From Thermomicrobiales bacterium (GTDB lineage: Bacteria; Chloroflexota; Chloroflexia; Thermomicrobiales; UBA6265), in assembly GCA_019637585.1 (NCBI GenBank), contig JAHBVL010000004.1:62001-126000 (forward strand): a stretch of 64,000 nt of DNA. Direction: 5' to 3'. Position 1 is the first letter of the stretch. Every line of letters begins with the position of its first letter. The position numbers and the translations under genes are program-made. The notes below the pieces were generated by a model, which ran no database searches, was not told the DNA's origin, and worked only from the letters and a program-made list of their open reading frames with translations. Positions 17,236 through 23,800 of the stretch are shown here, in pieces.

Positions 17236-18087
17236 GTGACGCATCCCATCCGCTTCGGTATCGTTCTCGGCCAGCGCCTCCCATGGGACGACCTGGTTCG
17301 CATCGCCCAGACCGTCGAAGCGACCGGGTGGGACGACTTCAATCTGGTCGATCACTTCTTCGGACTCTTCGATGTCATGGACCCCTGCTTCGAGGGGTAC
17401 ACCGCGCTTGCCGCTCTGGCGCCGCACACGAATCGCGTGCGCCTGGGACTGATGGTGGCGGGGAACACCTATCGCAACCCGGTCTTTCTCCTGAAACAGG
17501 CCCTCACAGTCGACGCCATCTCCGGGGGACGGGTCGATTTCGGCGTCGGCGCGGGTTGGACTCGCCGAGAACACGAAGCCTATAGCTGGGATTTTCCCTC
17601 GGCCAGGGTACGGGTCGACATGTTCGCCGAAGCGCTGGAGATCTGGGAACTCCTGCAAACGTCAGAGCGACTGAACTATGAAGGCCAGTACTACCAGCTG
17701 TACGACGCACCGTTCGAACCAAAGTCGACGCAGGGACGCCTCCCCACCATCATCGGCGGCTCGAAGCCTCGCATGATGCGGCTTTGCGCCCGGTATGCCG
17801 ACATTTGGAACGCCGGCGGACTCGTCGACGACGCATTCGCCTCGAACCGTCAGCTCGACGACTTCTGCCATGAGATCGGCCGCGACCCCGCGACGATCGC
17901 CCGGTCGATCAGCCCACCAGTCAACTTCCTCGAATCAGCCGCCGCCTTCGAACGCCACTACCGCACCTACCGCGATGCTGGTTTCACCGACTTCCGCCTG
18001 CCGTGGCCACGGAATGCCGACCAGAAGGTGATTTTCGACGAGATCATCGAAGCAGGATTGCTTCAGAAACTGCGGGACGAGGGGTAG
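17236..18087 (+). CDS. LLM-class F420-dependent-type oxidoreductase
   Basis: This 283-residue luciferase-like TIM barrel begins RFGIVLGQRLPWDDLVRIAQTVEATGWD. It has LGLMVAGNTYRNPVFLLKQALTVDAISGGRVDFGVGAGW and PTIIGGSKPRMMRL, all family signatures. The cofactor is F420 or FMN; the sequence alone does not decide. The start is GTG, 18 nt after the last PIN toxin. Two other members lie at 49961 and 53132. Confidence 0.9.
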   Translation: MTHPIRFGIVLGQRLPWDDLVRIAQTVEATGWDDFNLVDHFFGLFDVMDPCFEGYTALAALAPHTNRVRLGLMVAGNTYRNPVFLLKQALTVDAISGGRVDFGVGAGWTRREHEAYSWDFPSARVRVDMFAEALEIWELLQTSERLNYEGQYYQLYDAPFEPKSTQGRLPTIIGGSKPRMMRLCARYADIWNAGGLVDDAFASNRQLDDFCHEIGRDPATIARSISPPVNFLESAAAFERHYRTYRDAGFTDFRLPWPRNADQKVIFDEIIEAGLLQKLRDEG

Positions 18088-18091
18088 CTAG

Positions 18092-18113
18092 CGTAGTTCG
18101 GGCACCTGTGGCC
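18092..18113. repeat. 22-nt element shared with the 23440 block (inverted orientation)
   Basis: CGTAGTTCGGGCACCTGTGGCC occurs here, and its reverse complement occurs at 23452, 23558 and (one base different) 23649. It sits directly before the heptamer array at 18118. Confidence 0.75.
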
Positions 18114-18117
18114 CGAA

Positions 18118-18220
18118 GTCGGCAGTCGGCAGTCGGCAGTCGGCAGTCGGCAGTCGGCAGTCGGCAGTCGGCAGTCGGCAGTCGGCAGTCGGCAGTCGGC
18201 AGTCGGCAGTCGGCAGTCGG
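18118..18220. repeat. Perfect heptamer tandem array (GTCGGCA), 14.7 copies
   Basis: Fourteen exact copies of GTCGGCA run from 18118 to 18215, with a partial copy to 18220. The array lies in a 202-nt gap between the convergent LLM gene and a hypothetical gene. The perfection suggests recent expansion by slippage. Confidence 0.95.
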
Positions 18221-18289
18221 ACAGAGCGTAGACCATCTCCTGACGACCTTGTCGACTCCCCCTGACTGCTGAATGCCGACTGCTGACAG

Positions 18290-18586
18290 CTACGAGCGCG
18301 CCGCCGCCAGCAGTGCCGCGGCTGACTCGGACATGCTGTAGCCCCGCTGGGCCTCGTTCCAGGGACGGGCAATGCCGAGCCTCGTCGCCTCCTGTCCAAT
18401 CGTCCAGGCCGCCAGCGCGATCTGCTTGTGCTCCGCAAAGCCCAGTTCTTCCTGCATGGCTTCGCTCCAGAGTTGCACTCCCGGGTGATCGATCAGATAG
18501 TCGAGAAAGCGTTTCGGGTCTCCCTCAGGGGTCGCGGCGTACAGCGCCGCCGCCGTACCGGCGTCCAGATCAACAATTGCGGTCAT
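18290..18586 (-). CDS. Hypothetical protein, 98 residues
   Basis: I do not recognise this family. The protein is predicted to be all-helical and soluble, with DPKRFLDYLIDHPGVQLWSEAM and HKQIALAAWTIGQEATRLG. It follows an SDR gene after 15 nt on the same strand and is probably co-transcribed with it. No signal peptide or metal motif is seen. Confidence 0.6.
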   Translation of the reverse strand: MTAIVDLDAGTAAALYAATPEGDPKRFLDYLIDHPGVQLWSEAMQEELGFAEHKQIALAAWTIGQEATRLGIARPWNEAQRGYSMSESAAALLAAARS

Positions 18587-18601
18587 CGGTTGGTCCTCGG
18601 G

Positions 18602-19363
18602 CTAGAACTCGGGCAGATAGGTATTGTGCGCACCATCGACCAGGAGTGTCTGGCCAGTGGTAAACGCCGTCTCGGGCAGGCAAAAGAAGAGTACCGCGGC
18701 AGAGATGTCCTCCGCGCGGCCCAGGCGGCCGAACGGGATGCGCGCCGTGGCTGCCGGCCACCAGTCGGCCTCTTCCGCGCCGGGACGCTCGGCCATATTG
18801 CCTGGCGCGACGCAGTTGACACTGATTCCGTATGGCGCCAGTTCATACGCCATATTTCTGGTCATCGTCTCGATGGCGCCCTTGGACGCGTCGTAAACGA
18901 GACGATCGGTATGGCAGGCACGCGCACCGATAGTGCTCGTATTGACGATTCGCCCTTCGATCTTTCGTCCGATCATGTGCCGTGCCGCATGCTGCGCGAG
19001 AATGAAGGATGAGCGCCAATTGGCGTTCACCTGGATATCCCACTCTTCGTCCGACACCTTCCAGAAGTCGTTCTGAATACTCATCCCGGCGTTGTTGACC
19101 AGAATGTCGAGCTGAGGAACGGTAGCCAGCGTCTCCTCACCCAGCCGGTGCGCTTCGCTGACAATCGCCAGATCAGCAGCGATTCCCCAACCCTGAACGC
19201 CATACGACTCGACGGCCGCCACCGAGCTGGCCACAGCCTCAGGATCGCGGCCAGACACCACCACGTTCGCCCCTTCGCGGGCCAGCCATTCCGCCGTCGT
19301 CCGTCCGAGTCCTCGCGTGCTGCCAGTCACCAGTGCTGTTTTCCCGGCGAGTTTCCCTGTCAT
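18602..19363 (-). CDS. Short-chain dehydrogenase/reductase (SDR)
   Basis: This 253-residue classical SDR has the cofactor motif TGSTRGLG, ILVNNAG, the catalytic Ser in VNTSTIGARA, and Tyr/Lys in VYDASKGAIE. The C-terminus contains GQTLLVDGAHNTYLPEF. The start at 19363 has GAGAGGG just upstream; a GTG or ATG further up at 19396 is less likely. It is distinct from the SDR at 4049. The substrate is unknown. Confidence 0.92.
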   Translation of the reverse strand: MTGKLAGKTALVTGSTRGLGRTTAEWLAREGANVVVSGRDPEAVASSVAAVESYGVQGWGIAADLAIVSEAHRLGEETLATVPQLDILVNNAGMSIQNDFWKVSDEEWDIQVNANWRSSFILAQHAARHMIGRKIEGRIVNTSTIGARACHTDRLVYDASKGAIETMTRNMAYELAPYGISVNCVAPGNMAERPGAEEADWWPAATARIPFGRLGRAEDISAAVLFFCLPETAFTTGQTLLVDGAHNTYLPEF

Positions 19364-19815
19364 GACCCTCTCAGCATTCCTCACTTCATGCGCCATGGCG
19401 CGAATGCCGGGATTCTACCAGTCTGGTTTCCGAATTCCGTGTCCGAGATACTTGATTTTGCGTCTTTTCACCGATACGATCGATGCGGCTTCCAGTAAGC
19501 CCTGTCGCATTTCAAAGAATGGAGGGTTCTATGTCCATCAACTCATTGATCCTTGTCGGCAACGCGATGATGGCGGGGTAGCGATTCAGCGAGTTTTCAA
19601 TCAGCCCGAATGATCTGAATCTTCACCGGTCCATCCGGTAGATTCGATCGGGGCCACCCATCGACTCCCTCCATCGCGCACGGGATGCATCCCGTCCTCC
19701 TCATCGCGCGTCTTTCACCGTTCCCGAATCCAATTTTTGAACCGGCGCATGGTTTGCGCCCCAGATCGTACTGATCGCAGTACGGCGTACGTTGCCGTAG
19801 CTCGAGGAGGGCCGC
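19364..19815. other. Gene-free stretch
   Basis: I find no convincing coding frame, RNA gene or repeat of the other families here. Base composition is slightly less GC-rich than the flanks. It probably carries the promoter of the SDR gene on its left and that of the RNHCP locus on its right. Confidence 0.5.
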
Positions 19816-19935
19816 ATGCAAAGTGTCATCAACCAGCGCGTGAGCGCACGAACTCTTCGTTCGTTCCTAGTAGCTGGAGAACACTCCCGTGCCAAGAATC
19901 GCATTCGACGCAATGCAGGACGTCGACGATGTTGA
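19816..19935 (+). CDS. Possible basic leader ORF, 39 residues
   Basis: An ATG sits 5 nt after GAGGAGG (19804-19810), one of the best ribosome sites in this region. The frame gives a 39-residue peptide with a very basic end (RAKNRIRRNAGRRRC). It overlaps the first 47 nt of the RNHCP gene in another frame. It could be a leader that couples translation of the RNHCP gene, or a frameshift artefact. No homology is claimed. Confidence 0.3.
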   Translation: MQSVINQRVSARTLRSFLVAGEHSRAKNRIRRNAGRRRC

Positions 19936-20362
19936 ATCTGAAAACAGCCGCTTCCGATCGCGGCGCAAACAAACCAGACAAAAGCGCAGGTTTTCGCCGC
20001 CGGATCACCGCACCAGCGCGGAAGAATTCAAATGCGGTCATTGCCGAACCTTTGTCGGCCCACCCATCAGTGGGGGGCGGCATCGCAATCACTGTCCGCT
20101 CTGTCTCTACTCACGGCATGTCGATCGCCAAACGCCGGGCGACCGGCTGAGCGATTGCCGCAGTCTGATGGAACCCGTTGGCACCTGGTTTCGGCGCAAC
20201 GGTGAACAGGTCATCGTTCACCAATGCCTGGGATGCGGCAAAACACGCAACTGCCGCGTCGCTGCCGACGACTATCACGTCGCTTGCATGCACCTGGTTC
20301 CATGGACCGAACCGGGCCAGCTCGACGACCAGGCGGCCGGCAACGATGAAGAGATTGCGTAG
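19889..20362 (+). CDS. RNHCP domain protein
   Basis: This 157-residue protein contains FKCGHCRTFVGPP, then RHRNHCPLCLYSRHVD, then HQCLGCGKTRNCRVAADD. These CxxC and RNHCP elements define the RNHCP domain, a probable zinc-binding module of unknown role. The N-terminal 45 residues are basic and low-complexity. The start is GTG with GGAGA about 10 nt upstream; an in-frame TAG at 19871 rules out a longer protein. It is convergent with the Uma2 gene across a hairpin. Confidence 0.85.
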   Translation: MPRIAFDAMQDVDDVESENSRFRSRRKQTRQKRRFSPPDHRTSAEEFKCGHCRTFVGPPISGGRHRNHCPLCLYSRHVDRQTPGDRLSDCRSLMEPVGTWFRRNGEQVIVHQCLGCGKTRNCRVAADDYHVACMHLVPWTEPGQLDDQAAGNDEEIA

Positions 20363-20368
20363 CATGGT

Positions 20369-20396
20369 GCACCCGGGGCCTCAAAACCCCGGGTGC
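20369..20396. terminator. Bidirectional hairpin between convergent genes
   Basis: GCACCCGGGG (20369-20378), loop CCTCAAAA, CCCCGGGTGC (20387-20396): a perfect 10-bp stem placed between the RNHCP stop and the Uma2 stop. It has no T-run, but it is stable and well placed to end both transcripts. Confidence 0.6.
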
Positions 20397-20403
20397 AGTC
20401 ATC

Positions 20404-20964
20404 TCATGAACCGGAGACTGCCAGGGTGGATGGATCGATGGTCAAGCCGGGAATGACCGCCGAAGTTGCGACGCCAGCCCCCGGCAATCGCTCGATGTAG
20501 ACGCCACCTTCAAGCGACAGGACGGTGATTGACGGCCCCTCCGGGTCAACAATCCAGTATTCGGGCACCCCGAAGTTCGCATAGAGCATGCGCTTCTTGA
20601 CATTGTCCTGCCCACGACTGCCGGGTGAGAGAATCTCGATGCAAATCGAAGGGGCGCCGGCGACTCTTTCGTCGGTGATGATGTCGGCAATCACGGATCC
20701 AACGACCACGATGTCCGGCTGAACGACGTTGAAGCGATCGAACCGGACATCAAGTGGTGCGGCGAGGACTTCGCCAGTCTGCTCCCGGGTGAGATGCGCA
20801 TCGAGTTGCTTGACAAGCTCGCGGGAGACTCGTTGGTGGCGGATGCTGGGAGCTGGGCTCACATACACCTCTCCCCATATCAGTTCGTATCGACTGCCGT
20901 CATCAGGCAGTTCCTCAAGGTCATCGATGGTCAGTGGGCGATCAAGTCGTAGAGCGGTCACCAT
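20404..20964 (-). CDS. Uma2-family (DUF820) putative endonuclease
   Basis: This 186-residue protein has the restriction-like fold of the Uma2 family. It shows YELIWGEVYVSPAPSIRHQRVSREL, then VVQPDIVVVG, then CIEILSPGSRGQDNVKKRMLYANFGVPEYWIVDPE. The E, D and E-x-K residues form the expected PD-(D/E)XK site. The ATG at 20964 has GGAG 7 nt upstream and is preferred to 20988. Uma2 genes are abundant in Chloroflexota and cyanobacteria; their biological role is not settled. Confidence 0.9.
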   Translation of the reverse strand: MVTALRLDRPLTIDDLEELPDDGSRYELIWGEVYVSPAPSIRHQRVSRELVKQLDAHLTREQTGEVLAAPLDVRFDRFNVVQPDIVVVGSVIADIITDERVAGAPSICIEILSPGSRGQDNVKKRMLYANFGVPEYWIVDPEGPSITVLSLEGGVYIERLPGAGVATSAVIPGLTIDPSTLAVSGS

Positions 20965-21019
20965 ACCGAAACTCCAAGCATCCTGCAATGTGAAGCAATG
21001 TTAGCAGCACAGAAAGACT

Positions 21020-21979
21020 CTAACTCACCGATGCTGCCTTTTCCGCTTGTTTCCGGTAGAGCCGCGTCAGCCCCATCGCGGCCATATAGGAGGGGGTCGC
21101 CAGCTCGTAGCTCTGGAGAACCTCCGGGTCGGCTGCGTCGACATCCCGGGCCATGAGATCGTGGAGCGATACAGTCAGGATGTCCTGCGCTTCCCCTGCG
21201 GCGAAGCTCTCCTCACCCCGCTTCAGAAAAACGTCCAGCGCCGGTTCGATGCGTGCGAGGTGCCCTTCCGCATCATCGAACATGCCGAAATGGGCCAATC
21301 CGAGCCTCTTCGGCCGGAGCGCCTGCATCGCCGCGATACTCGCTCGCCATGAATCAGGGTCGAGATCGGGCGGCGGCGTCGGCGGGCAGATGTAGTCCCG
21401 TCCGGGCATGCGGATTCCAGCCACGTCCCCGGTGAATAGATCCCGGGAGTCCAGGTCGAACAAGGCGACGTGGTGCCAGGCGTGACCCGGCGTGAAGAGA
21501 ATCTGCAGGCGACGATCGGCGACATCGACAACCTGCCCATCCTCGTACTGCACTACCTGCTGTTCCGGAATCGGCAGGATCGTGCCCCACAGACTGTCCA
21601 TCTGGTCCGTATAGATGCGTGTGGCGCTGGCGATCAGCTTGGACGGATCGATCAGGTGCGGAGCGCCAAAGGGATGGACATACACCGTCGCATCCGGATT
21701 CGCCTGCGCCAGCAACCCAGCGGCGCCGGCGTGATCGAGATGGATGTGCGTCAGCAGGATATGCCCGATATCCGTGATCGAGATACCCAGCGAGCCAAGA
21801 GCGGCATTCAGGTGATCGAGCGTGGACGAAGGACCCGTTTCGATCAGTGCCCACGAATCGCTGCCGCGATAGAGCCATGCGGAGATGATCTCCCGGCGAT
21901 CCTGAAATCCCAAATCGATCTGCCAGAGACCGTTTCCGCGATCGATCACCGCATCGTCCAGTCGCCACTCCCAGGTCAT
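21020..21979 (-). CDS. MBL-fold metallo-hydrolase
   Basis: This 319-residue metallo-beta-lactamase-fold protein has the metal motif LLTHIHLDHAGAAGLL (HxHxDH). Further ligands are H in FTPGHAWHHVALF, D in LFTGDVAGI and H in RLGLAHFGMF. Size and motifs fit the glyoxalase II-like/MBL hydrolases. GGGGAG lies upstream of the ATG. It is divergent from the HTH/PIN module. The substrate is unknown. Confidence 0.9.
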   Translation of the reverse strand: MTWEWRLDDAVIDRGNGLWQIDLGFQDRREIISAWLYRGSDSWALIETGPSSTLDHLNAALGSLGISITDIGHILLTHIHLDHAGAAGLLAQANPDATVYVHPFGAPHLIDPSKLIASATRIYTDQMDSLWGTILPIPEQQVVQYEDGQVVDVADRRLQILFTPGHAWHHVALFDLDSRDLFTGDVAGIRMPGRDYICPPTPPPDLDPDSWRASIAAMQALRPKRLGLAHFGMFDDAEGHLARIEPALDVFLKRGEESFAAGEAQDILTVSLHDLMARDVDAADPEVLQSYELATPSYMAAMGLTRLYRKQAEKAASVS

Positions 21980-22068
21980 TTCTTCACTCCCCTCGTTCGT
22001 TCGCAGGGTTCATCATAGCGCCACTGTGCGGCGGTCCGGAACGTTGCGGTTGCCACCGTCCATGACTC

Positions 22069-22074
22069 TATAAT
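22069..22074 (+). promoter_or_regulatory. Consensus -10 box (TATAAT) before the HTH/PIN module
   Basis: A perfect TATAAT lies 84 nt upstream of the HTH antitoxin start. The best -35 (TTGCGG) is 19 nt upstream, a little far. It is the most consensus-like -10 in this AT-poor region. Confidence 0.4.
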
Positions 22075-22157
22075 GGCAGCCTTGGGAAGGGATGGTGGCT
22101 CGTCGCGCAGCATGACCCGCATCGCTGCAACACGAGAAAATCGATTGGGAGGACAAC

Positions 22158-22469
22158 GTGGAAGGCGGCGATCTGGTAACCGTGGCCGACGCAGCCGTTC
22201 ACCTCAGTCGCAGCGCGGAACAAGTCCGCCGGTACCTGAGGGAAGGACGACTCACCGGCACCCGTATCGGTGGTCAGTGGTTCATTCATCGCGACGTCTT
22301 GGCAGCGTTCGGTCACGAGATGCGCGAGGAGCGAGGCTTTCTCGACCGGATTCCACCGGCTCGCGAATGCGCTCCGCTGGACCGAATCATCGGTATTGGC
22401 GCCGGTGGGGGGAGCAATCTCGCCGAAGGCATGGAAGCGTACCGCAGGACCTTTCGCTGGAGGCGGTAA
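22158..22469 (+). CDS. Excisionase-like HTH protein, probable antitoxin
   Basis: This 103-residue protein has a MerR/excisionase-type helix-turn-helix at about residues 6-52: LVTVADAAVHLSRSAEQVRRYLREGRLTGTRIGGQWFIHRD. A C-terminal tail contains LDRIIGIGAGGGSNLAEG. It is followed directly by a PIN gene, so the tail is the likely toxin-binding part. The start is GTG with GGGAGGA upstream. This antitoxin type differs from the Phd proteins elsewhere in the window. Confidence 0.82.
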   Translation: MEGGDLVTVADAAVHLSRSAEQVRRYLREGRLTGTRIGGQWFIHRDVLAAFGHEMREERGFLDRIPPARECAPLDRIIGIGAGGGSNLAEGMEAYRRTFRWRR

Positions 22470-22883
22470 ATGGCGGCATCAGTTCCTGAATACCTGCCGA
22501 TCGCATTCGTCGACACGTCGGCCATTGTCGCGCTCGTCGATCGCGAAGATCACACCCATGGCGATGCGGTCAATGCCTATCACTCCCTAGTCGACGACGG
22601 ATACCGCCTTTTCACAACCAACCATGTGATCCGCGAAACCTACGATCTGCTGGCCTCGACGCTTGGGCACACCGTTGCCGCGCAATGGCTGAGCGATGTG
22701 GGTCTTGCCGTCTACGTGACCGACAACCAGGACGAAACCCGGGCGCGTGAACGCATTCTTGCCGCTGGTCCCGACCGGCCACTTCGCTACTCCGACGCCA
22801 TCAGCCTGTCGGTTATGGAACGGCTGGGCATCGTCGAGGCATTCGCAGTCGATCCTGACTTCCTCGAAAGCATGACGGGATGA
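22470..22883 (+). CDS. PIN-domain toxin
   Basis: This 137-residue PIN protein has acidic residues in IAFVDTSAIVALVDRED, VIRETYDLL, LRYSDAISLSV and AFAVDPDFLESM. The start immediately follows the HTH gene stop (TAA ATG). It resembles the COG2402 type of PIN proteins more than the VapC array at 15-17 kb. Its stop overlaps the start of a small membrane peptide (ATGA). Confidence 0.88.
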   Translation: MAASVPEYLPIAFVDTSAIVALVDREDHTHGDAVNAYHSLVDDGYRLFTTNHVIRETYDLLASTLGHTVAAQWLSDVGLAVYVTDNQDETRARERILAAGPDRPLRYSDAISLSVMERLGIVEAFAVDPDFLESMTG

Positions 22884-22996
22884 CCTCACGCAGCATCATC
22901 GAAGCGATCCGGGTTCCGCTCTTTCTGGTCACAGCGATGTGGGTGATCGTCTTTCTGATGATGGTGGTCATCGAGGGACTGAAGCGAGCCTTCTAG
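22880..22996 (+). CDS. 38-residue single-pass membrane peptide coupled to the PIN toxin
   Basis: ATG at 22880 overlaps the PIN stop (ATGA). The frame encodes an amphipathic start (MTSRSIIEAIRVP), one strongly hydrophobic helix of about 20 residues (LFLVTAMWVIVFLMMVVIEG), and a short basic tail LKRAF. It is a good transmembrane segment with the positive end after it. I know of no named family. Tight coupling suggests it is translated with the toxin. It could be a membrane anchor, a third module component, or chance, though the hydrophobicity argues against chance. Confidence 0.6.
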   Translation: MTSRSIIEAIRVPLFLVTAMWVIVFLMMVVIEGLKRAF

Positions 22997-23084
22997 CGCC
23001 TCACTTCGCGGGATGCTCTGCACTCGGGAAAATCAGCGCGCATCCAGCCAAGTGCCGTGTCATCGCGCCACCCCCCAATCGATG

Positions 23085-23111
23085 CGTAGCCTCGCCATTT
23101 TTAGCGCTTTC
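23085..23111. repeat. Dispersed element CGTAGCCTCGCC, copy 2
   Basis: CGTAGCCTCGCCATT then TTTAGCGCTTTC: the central palindrome is degraded compared with the copies at 437 and 39259. Confidence 0.7.
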
Positions 23112-23242
23112 GCCCAGACGCGCCCTAAGAGGCTCTTTCACAGCAGCATGATCAGATGTTGAACGAATGTACCAAAGGCCGTATCCATTCGGACCATCTG
23201 GTGACCTATGTGTTTCGGTACTATGAATACACGCCATTCCGG

Positions 23243-23265
23243 CTACACCGCCAGCCACGGTGTAG
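23243..23265. other. 8-bp hairpin
   Basis: CTACACCG (23243-23250), loop CCAGCCA, CGGTGTAG (23258-23265). There is no T-run. Function unknown. Confidence 0.4.
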
Positions 23266-23439
23266 TTGTCCCCCTTCCCTCGAGTGGTGAAGATACGGCG
23301 CGGTGCCAGCACTACCGCGCCGTATCGCTTTTTCCGGCAGTTTTGCGTTCATCCACTCCACGTCGTCCCGGCAATTGAGAACCGCCGGCACAGGGCCGGG
23401 TCTACGTTCGCGACCGCAGAGGCCCACGCATGCCGCCGT

Positions 23440-23745
23440 CCAGTCTCGTCAGGCCACAGGTGCCCGAACTACGTTTGCCCATCATGCCGTCTTGCCGTCT
23501 CGCCGACTCACCGTCTCCCTCTCCGCCTCTCCGCCCTTTCGCCTCTCCGCCTCGTCAGGCCACAGGTGCCCGAACTACGCTCGCCCGTCTCGCCGACTCG
23601 CCGTCTTTCCTCTCCGCCTCTCCGCCCTTTCGCCTCTCCGCCTCGTCAGGCCACAGCTGCCCGAACTACGTTCACCCGTCTCGCCGACTCGCCGTCTCCC
23701 TTTCCGCCTCTCCGCCTTTTCGCCTCTCCGCCTAAGCCCGTCCTG
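23440..23745. repeat. Long tandem repeat block (about 91-106 nt units, three copies)
   Basis: Each unit begins near CTCGTCAGGCCACAGGTGCC, continues CGAACTACG, then runs into pyrimidine-rich octamers (CGCCTCTC, CTCGCCGT). The 22-nt core starts at 23452, 23558 and 23649. The intervening stretches resemble one another, so they are not CRISPR spacers. The core also occurs once in inverted orientation at 18092. Confidence 0.85.
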
Positions 23746-23800
23746 CCCTTACACTACGCCCGCGAACCTCTCGCTCGCTGTTGGTTCTACGGGCTCTGGT

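Larger units (their letters stand above)
22997..23800. other. Repeat-rich intergenic region upstream of the LuxR-STAND gene
   Basis: This 804-nt region contains a CGTAGCCTCGCC element, an 8-bp hairpin at 23243 and the long tandem block at 23440-23745. The frame of the downstream gene stays open through most of it but encodes only low-complexity repeats, so I treat it as non-coding. Confidence 0.6.

Noticed and set aside
18118-18220. Possible CRISPR array
   Set aside because: The units are 7 nt with no spacers; it is a simple tandem repeat.
23440-23745. Possible CRISPR array or coding repeat domain of the STAND protein
   Set aside because: Sequences between the repeats resemble each other rather than unique spacers, no cas genes are near, and the translation is low-complexity Ser/Pro/Arg with no domain.
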